Positions 31,651 through 42,133 of a stretch of DNA of 64,000 nucleotides are shown one piece after another. Below the pieces are notes generated by a model that ran no database searches, was not told where the DNA came from, and saw only the letters and a program-made list of their open reading frames with translations. Origin of the DNA: Torymus aiolomorphi (Eukaryota > Arthropoda > Insecta > Hymenoptera > Torymidae); contig CM070875.1 of assembly GCA_036365515.1 (NCBI GenBank), positions 105,008,628-105,072,627 on the forward strand, in the 5' to 3' direction. The number at the start of each line of letters is the position of its first letter. The stretch's first letter is position 1. The translations under genes were made by a program, and so were the position numbers.

Positions 31651-33310
31651 TTACTTCAAATTTGTACGAGTTAACATTAATTTTGCGTGTAGATTTAGTG
31701 TTTTATAGTATAAAATAACTTTATAACAAAGATTTATATAAAATTTCCATTGTCCAATAACTTTAATCAATCGTGAAAAATTATTTCGTTGCACTCCAAC
31801 GATGTAAACTTCAGACCCATTTCTTATGAAGATATTCTTTTCCCGCGACCTTCTTTCAGCTGATTTGCATTCGTATTCTTGCCGGTTGAAGTTCGGGATA
31901 TTTTTAAAATATTCTCGCACGGTCATAGTATTACTGTTATTGTTATGGTCGTCCTGGTTTGTCTCGTTACCGTCAGTTTCTTTTTTATTCCCTTCGTTAA
32001 ACTCTACCCCTTGCCTAGTGTCTTCGTTTCTCTCCTCGTCTATTACATTTTTCCCGTTTCCTTCATTTGCGTTCGAACTTACGCTTAACAACTCGCTTTC
32101 TGTTTCTTGTACTATGTCTAAATCGCACTTTAGTTTGTACAGATCATAGATCGTCTCATCCGCTCTTGTTTTGATTTTTAAGAGATCCGTCTGCAGTTCT
32201 TTCTTCATCTCCCGTATTTGTGCTCTAATCTTCCCTTCTCCTGCTTTTGTCCACTCTGTGTACTTCCCTATCGCTTTTATCGCTTCCCATATCCTCGCAT
32301 TTTCCGCCGTAACACTCTATACTTTCTTTTTTATTTCAATTACTTCTAATTGCCGAACTCTCTTATCTAACGTAACTTCTGCAAGCCATTCCTGTAGCTG
32401 CCCTATCGTCGCCACCCCATTTACGCATGCGTTTACCGACCCTATCTTTACATCACTTTCTTTCTGTGTTATACCCTGGATGCAGTTCGGTTTACTTTTC
32501 GCTGCTTCTGTTGCCACCGCTCCGCTGTCTTCTACCTTGTCCCTCTCCTTCTCCGCTACCGATGCCGCTGCCAATACTCTGTCGTCCCTCCTTGTCTTCT
32601 TTGTGAAAATTGTACCTGCTGCCCTCTCTCGTGCTTTCTCCGACTTATTTCCCTTACCATGCCTGGGTCCCCCTCACCTCGCCCTGCTTTATCAACCTCG
32701 TTCTTCTCGCTGCTTCTCTCAACCTCTCTTTCTGCCATTTTCCATTCCTTGATAAATGTTATTCTCGATAACCTTTCTTTCCAATCTCTAGTTCTCTTTT
32801 CTTTCTTCTGTCTTTCCATTGTCTTCTTTTTCATTCTGCCTCTGCAAGCCCTCTAGCTTATTAGATCGGTTTGCTGCTATATTCCTTTTCGGCGGAGAAT
32901 ATTCAACTCTTTTCCCATCCCCACATGTCACCTCGAATTTCACGCAGCCTTTTTCAGGCATTTTTCTAGTTTCGTGCCGTCTCCCTTGTCCATCGTTACT
33001 TTTACCGGACACCCTCTTCCTCTTTGCTGGCCTCCTCCTTTCTTTCTCGCCGTCTCCATTGAAATCGTCCCGCCCTTCCCCGCTCTCGCTGCCATTTTTC
33101 TCGGTCACTAACCTCTTTACTCTCTTGCGACTAAATTTTCTTGTCTTTCGCAGCTCTCACCGGGATTTTCACAGAGATGACACGCTCACTACTTCTGCAC
33201 GCCCTGCTTTTCGGTTCACACAACTTTTTTCTTTCTCTTTTCCATGTAACCACGAATATATGCTATAATTTCCCGGAGCGGCTCGGACACACGTGTTCAT
33301 TATCTTTTGA
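31651..33310 (-). pseudogene. Decayed, highly charged ORF1-like region (unassigned retroelement)
   Basis: On the minus strand: a Lys/Arg/Glu-rich stretch (KERRRPAKRKRVSGKSN, MERQKKEKRTRDWKERL), an EKERDKVEDSG segment, a coiled-coil-like TRADETIYDLYKLKCDL segment, an acidic Asn/Glu-rich linker and an ending VREYFKNIPNFNRQEYECK. Frameshifts near 33100, 32800, 32560 and 32300 break it into at least five pieces. Charged coiled-coil ORF1 proteins of insect non-LTR elements look like this, but no RT follows downstream (31450 is reached without one). Short inverted repeats at 31591-31625 and 31782-31820 suggest local inversion of its end. Confidence 0.45.
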
Positions 33311-33389
33311 ATAACATAGCTTCTATTTCTAAATATATTTACCAACAATAATTCTAACATTTGTTGGTCCTTCGAGAGGGCAGTCTTGG

Positions 33390-34762
33390 CGACTTAAGCG
33401 AGGATACGGCTGTGGATCAGACTACAGAAACAGGAACATCAGAATGTAAACCGAACAAGAAGGGGCCTGCAAACAAGAAGATCACGCTGCCGCTGCCCAA
33501 CCTGTCGCAAGGCCGCTATTGACGTTTCTCTTCGCCCTTTTACTTGCCCACGGAGCTGGTACTTAAGGTGGCATCCCAGCAAACTCGAGTGGACTTTTTG
33601 ACAGAGTTGCTCGCGGAGCTGTCTAACTCGACGGAAGGACTCACTCTACAGGAAGTGGATACATGGAGCACTCAGATTAACGAAACTCAGAAAATTTTCC
33701 TTAAAAAACATCAGTTCTTTGAAGTAGCGTTACCTACTGCTCACATTGACGAATATGTGCACGAATATTTTACCTCGAGCGTATTCAACCAAGAAATGTG
33801 AGCGTGCTTCAAACTCAGAAGGACTCTCGCTCGACTGTGCAGTGCTGTACAACCTTGGTCGAGTATACCTAATCCTCCACCAGCCCCGGAATCTCGCTCT
33901 CGCCTCCCGGATACCTCTTTGCCGAAACTTGAAGAAGGCTATTTGCAGTGGCCGACATATAGAGCTTTGTTCCAAAGTCTAATTTATAATAATTCAAATC
34001 TAGCTAATATAGAACGACTTCGCTATCTCAGAGGCTGTCTAGAGGGACCATTAGCACAACTCATCAGTAGACTTACATTCATGGGCGATTCTCTTGAGTC
34101 TTCCTGGCAGCTGCTCACCGCTCACCGAGCGATATGTAAAAACACAAGGGTTTCCTCCGCTCCTATTTGGATCAGATCTTTTCGGAAACAACAAAACTCC
34201 AGCGGTGCTCAGCACCCTTCTCAACACAATCAACGAATCCATCAAGGCCTTGGATTGTCTTTATCATTGAACGCACTGAGTGATACAATTTTGGTGCATC
34301 ACATCACCGAGCAACTGGATAGAACCACGCTGGAACAATAGGAGATCTCAATCGGCACAAGTATGGAATTTCCGAAGTATCAGCAGCTAGAGAAATTCTT
34401 AACATCATGGATACGGGCACTAAAGGGAATCGAGTTCTTAACAAAGCTAGCTGGTGGGTCCAACACGCAGCCAGTGAAGAAGACGAGCCACGCAGTGACT
34501 CAATCATCTTCTCAGCCGGCTTTTTATCAATGCGACTGTTGCTTCGAAAATCACTTCATAGTGGCATGTGACAAATTTAAGGCTGCCTCTTCCACGGATC
34601 GGCGTAATATTGCATGTGACACGCGGTTGTGTTACAACTGCTTGGGGAGGGATGCGGTACACGCATGCTGCTCAACCAAAAGGTGCACGATTTGCAACGG
34701 AACTAATCACTCAATGTTGCATGATTCATACCCGGCTATTATACGATGAACAGGAACTCAAG
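33390..34762 (+). pseudogene. BEL/Pao gag, frameshifted
   Basis: Pieces: 33544-33801 (an early coiled region, TELLAELSNSTEGLTLQEV); 33919-34090 with LPKLEEGYLQWPTYRALFQS and NLANIERLRYLRGCLEG, the DUF1759-like capsid region; 34363-34749 with EKFLTSWIRALKGIE and BEL-type zinc knuckles (CDCCFENHFIVAC, RLCYNCLGRDAVHACCSTKR, CTICNGTNHSMLH). The knuckle set is the best diagnostic. Shifts occur near 33800, 34150 and 34340. Confidence 0.8.
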
Positions 34763-34889
34763 GCGGCACATCCACCCACTAGGAAGTCGGTGTGGTCGTT
34801 AACTCTTCATCCGGATTTTCTCATAAAACTCTCCTTGCAACAGCGGTAGCGCTTATCTATTATCTCGGCTCATCTTAGCCTGTACGTAT

Positions 34890-35321
34890 AATTATCGACC
34901 CCGGATCAGAAATCTCATTGGTTTTGGAACATCTCATATCTCAACTCCGAATTCATCGGCATCGCTCTTCACTCACCATCATCGGGATTGGCGGTCATTA
35001 ATCAACGCAATCAAGAGGATTATCTCATATCACACTTCGGAGCCGTTATTAACATGCTTAAGTCATCATCCAAGCGTACATCTTGAGGCAGCTAACCACT
35101 AAATTAAGGATTTAAGGTTATCAGATGACGACGTGTTTACACCACGAGCAATTGACATCATCATCGCTGCTGATTATTACGGCAATATTATCAGGCCGAA
35201 CATCATTTACGGAGATCCTCAAACGCCAATCGCTCAACTCTCTATTTTCGGCTGGCTCATCATCGGTTCAATGTACTCCTCCTCTTCTCTAGTCAGACTC
35301 GATCATCATGTTGCTGCATGA
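34890..35321 (+). pseudogene. BEL/Pao aspartic-protease region
   Basis: Later part of the BEL protease: FTPRAIDIIIAADYYGNI and PIAQLSIFGWLIIG, matching the family's VDIILGAD and FGWIISG landmarks. The active-site DSG region upstream is not recoverable in one frame (DPGSE-like at about 34900). Confidence 0.65.
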
Positions 35322-35562
35322 GCTACTTACAAAGTTTTGGGTACAAGAAGATCCCCCAGCAAGTTGGACCAGCTCTGTCCTAAGATGAGGAGGACTGCGA
35401 AGAATTCTTCATTAGCACTCTTCACCGACACTCAACCGGCAGATACGTTGTGCGTATCGCTCTAAGTTTTCCAACGTCAAAGCTTGGGAATTTTTACAAT
35501 GCTGCTGTTAGCTCATTTTAACGATTAACGAAGCGCCTCGCGAATACGAAGATCTCGGCCAC

Positions 35563-36000
35563 ATGATCAAGGCACTATCAGAGGCTTTACGATCTTGCAC
35601 GGCTCTCCATCTCCCTCATCAAGGCATGTTAAAGTCTGACAGCACAACTACCCAGCTTCACGTTGTGTTTAGCGTATCAGCTTACACCTCATCTGCAATT
35701 TCGGTGAACGACATCATGCACGCTGGTGCAAGTTTACTCTTAAACATTTTTGATGTGCTTATTTGGAATCGGCATCATCGGCACCTGTTTGCTGCAGACA
35801 TCACCACGATGTATCGGCAGGAAAAGGTAAATTCTCTTGATTGGGATTTACAGAAAATCATTTTGCTGGATACACAAACAAAGGAAAAGGAATATTATCA
35901 TACAACCGTGACCTGCGGCTTCAAGGCGGCTCCATTCATGGCTGTACGTGATCTCTTGCAGCTAGCTGAGCAATGGCGCTGTTACAAGGAGAGTTCCATG
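35563..36000 (+). pseudogene. BEL/Pao reverse transcriptase, N-terminal half
   Basis: Contains LHLPHQGMLKSDSTTTQLHV, VFSVSAYTSSAISVNDIMHA, HRHLFAADITTMYRQEKVNS and TVTCGFKAAPFMAVRDLLQL. The first catalytic Asp is in FAADI (family FSADI). The sequence is cut at about 36000, before the second catalytic Asp pair. Confidence 0.8.
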
Positions 36001-36420
36001 AGAAAATCCGGATGAAGGATTGACGACCGCACCGACTTCCTAGTGGGTGGATGAGCTGCCTTGAGTTTCTGTTGATCGCATAATAGCAGGGTGAGAATCA
36101 TGCAACATTGAGTGATGACTTCCGTTGCAAAGCTTGCAACTTTTGGTTGAGCGACATGCGTGTACCGCGTCCCTCCCCAAGCAGTTGTAACACAACCGCG
36201 AGTCACATGCAATATTACGCTATGAAGTGATTTCCGGTGCAGCAGTCACTGCGTGGCTCGTCTTCTTCACTGATGGCGTGTTGGACCGTCCAGCTGGCTT
36301 TGTTGAAGACTCGATCCCCTTTAATGCCCGTATCCGTGATATTAAGAATTTCTCTAGCTGCTGATACTTCGAAAATTCCACACTTGTATCGATTGAGATC
36401 TCCCACTGTTCCAGCAATGC
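35995..36420 (-). pseudogene. Inverted duplicate of the BEL gag zinc-knuckle region
   Basis: The minus strand of this segment matches 34350-34820 closely (KYQQLEKFLISRIRALKGIE, HVTRGCVTTAWGGTRYTH in the alternative frame). The inner junction is at AGAAAATCCGGATGAAG (about 36001), the reverse of 34806-34825. So part of the element has been copied or inverted onto its own RT. Confidence 0.85.
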
Positions 36421-36449
36421 AACGGCTAAACCCCCTACACCCAGTGTAG

Positions 36450-36612
36450 TACAAGATGCACAGAGGATGACTAGAATCATAGACGAACTCTTCCCGATCC
36501 ATGCCCCTCGAGAACCGGATGAGTTGATAGAGATAGGTGAGATTCCCATGATTTCAGAGGCTGAACTGAAGCTAATAGTAGACTCACTCAAAAAGAGGAA
36601 GGCGCCATCGTG
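36450..36612 (+). pseudogene. Short non-LTR ORF2 fragment (linker before RT)
   Basis: Plus-strand frame TRIIDELFPIHAPREPDELI ... SEAELKLIVDSLKKRKAPS. This is the R1-type sequence just before the RT (KRKAPGxDG). It ends abruptly at the RT start and abuts the minus-strand element at 36613. Confidence 0.6.
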
Positions 36613-37405
36613 GCAAAGAGTTAATGAGGATAGAGAAGAAAATAGGTCCCGGGGACGAGCCCTGCGGGACACCCGAGGTCACAGGCAGAAATTCAGATAC
36701 TTCCTCATTACAGACTACTGCTTGAGTTCGACCGAATATATATGAATGCAGCCATTTAATAGCATTAGCTGAAAATCTGATATTCCTACACTCAGTCAAA
36801 AGGGCCTCGCGATCAATCGAATCGAAGGCTCTTCGGAAATTGAACAGTGTTGCAAGCGCACCAGATTGTTTTCGATACCATAACGAATCATATCGGTGAA
36901 ATACAGAAGTGCTGACTGGGTGTTGTGTTCCGATCTAAATCCAAATTGAAAAGGCGAAAGAAGAGAATTTGTTTCAAGATGTTGCGAGATCTGGGTGGCT
37001 TTGATTTTATCAAATACTTTTGCTACATGACACAGGTTCGCGATAGGTCGGGTATCTGGGGCTGATTGTGGGTTATTGCATTTATTTAGTGAAATAATAA
37101 AGGCTCTCTTCCAGAGATCTGAATAAGCATTTGAGTGAGCTGATAGAACAGTTAAATATTTTAAGTAAAAAAGGCAATAGTGGCAGCAGTAGACTTTCAA
37201 AATGTTTCCAAGGTAGACCGTCTGGGCTCTGTCCTTTAGATTTGCTAGAAAGCATTCGGATAGTCTCGTAAACTTCAGCGTTGGTTATTTCGTAAAATGA
37301 TAGTGCACTGTCATCGATATCTGGGATGGGTACGACTATTGCATCAAGAGAGCTTGAAGAGCAAGGGGAGTGTGTGCATGCAACAGTACTGTAGAACGAG
37401 TTCAA
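36584..37405 (-). pseudogene. Non-LTR reverse transcriptase, 5' half (minus)
   Basis: EVYETIRMLSSKSKGQSPDG and LPWKHFE (entry of the RT), KRAFIISLNKCNNP, PDTRPIANLCHVAKVFDKI, LSPFQFGFRSEHNTQSALL, a frame change near 36810, then VTSGVPQGSSPGPIFFSILI. The motif A Asp is lost in the broken segment (LVRLQHC...SIRLIARPF). Dead copy. Confidence 0.8.
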
Positions 37406-37621
37406 CTAATTCAAATTATTTTTATTAACCATTAGTCCCTCCTTTCTCAATATACGCCAGATGCGAGTACTATCACTTATCGAGGCTAATTCGTTTCTCA
37501 GATACGCCTGCGTTCAAGACAGCATAAGTTCTTTTAATTCGCGACGCTTGGTGCGATACTAAGTAAGTAATTCAGAAGAACAGAGATGCCGCGCACGCTT
37601 GTATAGTACATCTCTCTCTTT

Positions 37622-38350
37622 TTAGAGCTTTTTTATATCCGCTGTTATACATGGAGCTGAGCGTCTCGACATACTACGAGTAACATACGGAGCGTGACGA
37701 TCAAGACTATGCTGAAGTACCTCACTAAAATAACTAACAATGATAGACGGATCAGGACAATCATGATTTATAGCAGGACTACATGATAGCGCACTAACAA
37801 TATCCTCAGACATCTTTTCTTTATCACAGTTTCTAAAATTACGGTACGTTACAATTTTACTGCTCATCTTATCCGTTACAAACTTATAGACTAAATTAAT
37901 CGCTAAATGCCCTGCCGCAATCGGAGAGTCGGTTTTGCTGAATGAAATAAGTTTAGATGAACTATCCACAATCGCGAGATCAATAGACGTGGCAGCATTA
38001 TTACTAAAGTTAGTGGCTCCATATGGGACTAAATATAGGGGACGTTCATTAATAGCGTCTAAAATATGTCGAGAATGGAAAGTATACTTAAGCACATTAG
38101 CGCTAAAATCTCCTAAAATGATAATATTTTTATATGATTGAGCTAATTCATCGATTACATTAAAAAATTCAGTAAGTACATGGCCTTCCTCGTATCTATA
38201 TACGACTGCTAGCAGTAATTTCGAAGCTTTGGATGCAGACGAAGAAGCTATTTCCAATACTAGAAACTCTGTCTCAGTGATATCTAAAATTTTTGACATA
38301 AATAGGACTTGAGAAGTAAGGGACCTATGAATGTTTCGATCTAAATCCAA
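37622..38350 (-). pseudogene. APE-type endonuclease of the same non-LTR element
   Basis: 242 codons open. Visible: LLLAVVYRYEEGHVLTEF, the IIILGDFSANVL motif (family GDFNxN), SIDLAIVDSSSKL (ST/SxID motif) and an SPIAAGHLAI segment where SDH is usual. The N-terminal catalytic Asn and Glu are not found, so it is 5'-truncated or frameshifted before 38350. It nicks target DNA in intact relatives. Confidence 0.75.
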
Positions 38351-38634
38351 ATTGCTACTCCCCCTGCTTGCATGTATGGAGTCTTATTTTTGTTTTTCAG
38401 ACCGCGATCATTTCTTACTAGATTGTAGTCATCGATTTGTACATGAGACGTGGGAAAGTCCGGGTCGAGCCACGTTTACGAGATAGCGATTATAAGCGGC
38501 TTAACATCTTCAATGTATTTCACGACGACATGGCGCTTTCGCCTTAGTGAATTTATATTCATATGAGAAACTATGACGTGATCAGTCCTGGGCGTTGAAG
38601 AGGTTGATGAGATTGACCACGAATCAACTTGCCA

Positions 38635-38961
38635 TCAGATACACTTATTCAATTCTGACTCGGACGAAATTAATACAACTTCAGAATCGGTGTTTTTACA
38701 GACGAAGATCTGTTCGTTTCTAACCATTTCATAATGACGAGCTTTTGCACGCGCACTAACTAATCTTAGCAATATATGCTCTTCTTTGGCGAGAAATTCA
38801 TTAAGAAAGACACTCTTTTCCGCAAGATCAGGCAAATCAGGGAAGATGGTAACGACAGTGTTGTTCCCTTTATGAATCTTAAGCCTCATAACCTCATTAC
38901 GCATTTGCACTGATTTAATCGCAGTATGAGCAAGAACCACGTAGGAACAGCTCTTTAGCAC
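38635..38961 (-). pseudogene. Possible C-terminus of ORF1 of the minus-strand non-LTR element
   Basis: 108 codons: SVQMRNEVMRLKIHKGNNTV, VFLNEFLAKEEHILLRLVSA, RAKARHYEMVRNEQIFVCK. The position upstream of the endonuclease and the basic R/K-rich helix (LVSARAKAR) resemble the ends of ORF1 proteins in Jockey/CR1-like elements. No zinc knuckles visible. Confidence 0.45.
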
Positions 38962-39494
38962 TATTAACCTTCCTAATACTGATTACATCACCTAGAAGTC
39001 TAGTGGCTCCAATGAAATTGAAAAGACGGGTGACTATTTTTTCATATGATAACTGACCTTGAGCAAACCTGATACAAGTTTAAAATTACCGCCGTGCCCG
39101 ATGGCACACGGTAAAATGGCAACAGCCGGTAAGGTAGATCGCAGGTAAGAGACTGAGCGCAGGAGTTAGCGAGTCGTAGCGATGGGGGCGCCTGGTTTGC
39201 GCTCGAGCAGCGCGAAATGCGCTGCGCGTGGCATACGCAAGAGAAAACGCTGACTCACGCAAAAACTTCTTTGATAAAAAACAGCTGACGAAGGTCGTGG
39301 CGTACCAGCAGACGACGACAAAAGAGAGAGAGAAAGAGAGAGAGAGCTCGGCCACCTTCGGCCTGTAGTAAAAAGTCTTACTGTTTACTTACGACCCACT
39401 AGAAATGGGCCGCTAATACCGGTAAACAGTTAAGTTGACCTCGATGCGCTTACAAATGTGATGGCATGACGCCCACACACCATCGCTAAACCGC
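38962..39494. other. Intervening sequence between two non-LTR elements
   Basis: Contains a small palindrome near 39090 (CCGTGCCCGATGGCACACGG), a (GA)n run at 39322-39345 and TACCGGTAAACAGTTAAG near 39417. The last ~70 bp may be the upstream part of the plus-strand element. No reliable ORF. Confidence 0.4.
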
Positions 39495-40211
39495 ACGTGC
39501 ACTCCGGCGAACTAGTTGTAGGCCATATAAATGTCAACTGTCCCCTACCAACTTTGCACTCCTCGAGGCTAAGTGTGAGGATACTCGTTTCGACATTCTT
39601 GCCACTACTGAGACATTTTTACACCCGAATATGGATGATTCTCACCTTAGCCTCGATGGTTATAATTTTTTCCGTGCAGATCGGGAGGGTATGGATGGTG
39701 GTGGCGTCGGTGTGTACGTCCGTGATCATTTCGCTGTTGAGATCCTCGCCGTCTCTGAACCATTGTTCGCAAATAAGCCCGAGTACTTTATTCTCGAGGT
39801 AAGTACCTCTAAGAGAAAAATCTTATTTGCTGCCGTCTATCGCCGTCCACCCGCCGACTATCCTTATGAATTCGTTGCATGCCACTCCACCTACCTCTGT
39901 CACTTCAGCTCTATTATAATAACCGGCGATTTTAACACAAACATAGCCGCATCAACCGATCCTTCCTCCACCCGACTACAAGCCTTCATAGACCATCACT
40001 AGCTGCATCTCATCCAATCTGATCCCACCCATCATCAACTCTGGAATAACTCACATACGTGGATCGACCTTTTCATCGTGAAAAACCTCTACCCCGTATC
40101 CATCTACACCAAATTACCTGCACCCTTCATCGCCGACCACGATTTCATCGAACTTTCCTTCACCTGCAGTAATCCTTCTCCCGTTATAAAGTCATTTCTC
40201 TCCCGTAACCT
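39495..40211 (+). pseudogene. APE endonuclease of the split non-LTR element
   Basis: VVGHINVN (start of the domain, catalytic Asn), then a frame change at about 39575. DILATTETFLHPNMDDSHLS carries the catalytic Glu in TETF. DGGGVGVYVRDHF, LFAAVYRRPPADYP, IIITGDFNTNIA (GDFN) and TWIDLFIVKN follow after an in-frame stop at 40002, and IADHDFIELSFTC ends the domain (DH pair). Landmarks are complete but two breaks are present. Confidence 0.8.
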
Positions 40212-40536
40212 TGTTACGCGCCTAGTATTAATTATTAATACTTAATAAATAGTATTAATTATATTTATAATTATTAATGTTAATAGACTCTCCGCGCCGG
40301 TTTACGCGTAAAACTGTATATAGCGCATTTGAATTTTCCCGCGCTGCGCGCCGACCCGCCTGAGAGCAGTACGCGGCGCCGCCGCCAGGCGGCGACGGCC
40401 CTACTTTTGCGCTCGCCAAAGTAAGTAAGCGCGCTCCGGGCCATATAAGCCCCGCGCACCGACGCCTCGGCAGCCTTATTTCCCCCGACTCCCCCTACAT
40501 AGTAGGACGGTCTCAGCCTCGGCAGAGTAATTTCGG

Positions 40537-41283
40537 GTGAATAAAGGAGATTTTTTGATTAATAAAAACCTTGAGTTTTTATTTACGAGACCTATTGGTC
40601 GCGTTTTTGAAGAGTCTTTCCCGGCTCATTTCCCTACCTCTTCCTACTTATCCTTCCAGTCTGCGCCTTCTGGATTTATGTCCTCCGGCAAATTCCGGGC
40701 TCTCGAGGCGGAAAAGGAGCTCCTTCGGCTCCGCCTAGGGAACATCGTCCGGGAGCAGGTCTTGGAAAGGCGGCGACTCAGGGAGCATCTCCTCCAGCAG
40801 CACCAGCAGGAGCTCAACGACCAGGCCCAAAAGTGGGCCAAGGACCGGGCTCAGCTACAGGCCAGCCACGAGCTGGAGATTCGGCAGCTGCGGGAGCAGA
40901 GCCGAGCGGAGTTACAGGAACTCCGAGAGCAGTTGCGGCGAGCGCAACCTAGCGCCGCCCCTCCGCCTTCTCCGGCAGTGTCTCGGACGTACCAGTTCGT
41001 AGACACTCCGCCCACTGGCCGAGAACGCCCTTCGTTGGAGCTGACTGTTCGGCGAATCGCCGCAGGAGCGCCTCCGGCTCCTAAGCGCATCGCCTTAGTG
41101 GACCTGCCGCTCACCGAGAACGTCCCAGCGAAGAAGGCCTGCCGACCCCCGCCCGCTCATCGGAATGAGCCGGTCCTTCGAAAAAGGACGCAGCCCGTCA
41201 AACCAGGCAAGACGGCGATAAAGCGTCGGGCGGCGCTAGAAACGACCTCTCTCCCGGAGGCCGCCATCGACCTCACGGTCTAA
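40537..41283 (+). CDS. Unrecognised coiled-coil, Arg-rich ORF (248 codons)
   Basis: An uninterrupted frame with an upstream AT-rich region and the hairpin array downstream. The first in-frame ATG in the window's frame is at 40678 (MSSGKFRALEAEKELLRLR); translation from 40537 needs a non-ATG start, so the real protein is probably about 201 aa from 40678. Residues from ~50 form a long heptad-like helix (LRLRLGNIVREQVLERRRLR, HQQELNDQAQKWAKDRAQL, EIRQLREQSRAELQELREQL). A Pro-rich linker and a basic C-terminus (RNEPVLRKRTQ, KTAIKRRAA) follow, ending EAAIDLTV. No enzyme motif. The absence of stops in a broken host element suggests either recent arrival or GC-biased openness. Confidence 0.55.
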   Translation: MNKGDFLINKNLEFLFTRPIGRVFEESFPAHFPTSSYLSFQSAPSGFMSSGKFRALEAEKELLRLRLGNIVREQVLERRRLREHLLQQHQQELNDQAQKWAKDRAQLQASHELEIRQLREQSRAELQELREQLRRAQPSAAPPPSPAVSRTYQFVDTPPTGRERPSLELTVRRIAAGAPPAPKRIALVDLPLTENVPAKKACRPPPAHRNEPVLRKRTQPVKPGKTAIKRRAALETTSLPEAAIDLTV

Positions 41284-41554
41284 GGGCCGCGCTCACGCAC
41301 TCCCCTTAGTTTTGGCGAGTCAGTTCCCGTTTTGGAACTGACTCCCAACTTTAATCAAACCCAAAAATAATCCCCGAAGCAGGGTGGTGTTGCCTACACC
41401 GAGCCAGGTGGTCTCGCCCTACCACCTAGACCCAGGACCAGGGGTTGACACAGGGGGGATAGTGCTGTGTCCTCCCCCTGTGCAACGAGGGAGCATCAGC
41501 GACGAGTCGTCGCCTCTGCAGGCACGCTTTGCCTTACAGCTCGCCTCCGGCTCC

Positions 41555-41831
41555 GGTTGACGTCGAGCGGTTGCTCCGTCAACCCTCTCTAAGCGTTCAG
41601 CGAGCGCAGCGAGCATACTCCGCTCGCAACCCCCCGAGATTGGCGTCGAGCTATTGCTCCGCCAATCCTCTTCACGCGCTCATAGCACAGCGAGCACTCA
41701 CAGCTCGCACCCAGCGGTGGTTGGCGTCGAGCTATTGCTCCGCCAACCCTCTCCAAGCGTCCACAGAGCGCAGCGAGCATACCCAGCTCGCAACCTGCAT
41801 CGATAGACGTCGAGCTATTGCTCCGTCTATC
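41555..41831. repeat. Four tandem hairpins with compensatory stem changes (~82-bp period)
   Basis: 8-bp perfect stems at 41555-41584, 41638-41667, 41719-41748 and 41802-41831: GGTTGACG/CGTCAACC, GATTGGCG/CGCCAATC, GGTTGGCG/CGCCAACC and GATAGACG/CGTCTATC. All enclose a 14-nt loop TCGAGCTATTGCTC (TCGAGCGGTTGCTC in the first), which itself can form a GAGC/GCTC stem with a 4-nt loop. Between them lies a second hairpin GCGAGC-7 nt-GCTCGC, with loops ATACTCC, ACTCACA and ATACCCA. Stem positions change on both sides together, so the pairing, not the sequence, is kept. Confidence 0.85.
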
Positions 41832-42133
41832 ACCTACCTATGCTCACAGGATACATCGGATACGGATAACTTCGCTCCGGCTCAAGTCTGAGCACAACCC
41901 TGCGCGCTCAAGCGCTCTCCAGCACTCAGAGTGTCCCTCCTCTTGGTGCGTCGTTCTCTCGCAAACCGAGACAACCGGCCTACACCAGAACAGGCATTCG
42001 TGTAAATTACCAGACACAACATCGGTCTGAAGTGCTGTCGGCATACTCGGCATACTCAAAATCGGCTAGCGAGCCGATCCCTCGAGTAGAGCGCTCACCA
42101 ACGCCCCCCGAGTGCTCATGCCTACATCAACCT

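Larger units (their letters stand above)
33361..36005 (+). mobile_element. Decayed BEL/Pao retrotransposon, internal region
   Basis: The interior starts at TTGTTGGTCCTTCGAGAGGG, a PBS-like start. It then carries gag (33390-34760), a protease region (34890-35321) and RT (35563-36000), all plus strand and all with frameshifts or stops. RNase H and integrase are missing because an inverted piece of the same element's gag follows directly at 35995. I could not place either LTR. Confidence 0.8.
36584..38961 (-). mobile_element. Non-LTR retrotransposon remnant (CR1/Jockey-like), minus strand
   Basis: In minus-strand order: the possible end of ORF1 (38961-38635), APE endonuclease (38350-37622), then RT (37405-36584). 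The RT stops after motif B; the palm YxDD and everything downstream are lost at the junction with the fragment at 36450-36612. Several frameshifts. Confidence 0.75.
40212..42128 (+). mobile_element. GC-rich TSD-flanked insertion (1917 bp) with coiled-coil ORF and hairpin array
   Basis: Flanked by AACCT (40207-40211 and 42129-42133). Removing it and one AACCT restores the non-LTR reading frame (SRNL then KKLNFSLLDDNLRNFL). It begins TGTTACGCGCC and ends GCCTACATC, with no terminal inverted repeats. After an AT-rich first 100 bp it is strongly GC-rich. It might be a very long solo LTR (TG start, 5-bp TSD) or a short non-autonomous element. The insert holds one clean 747-bp ORF and four tandem hairpins. 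Confidence 0.7.
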
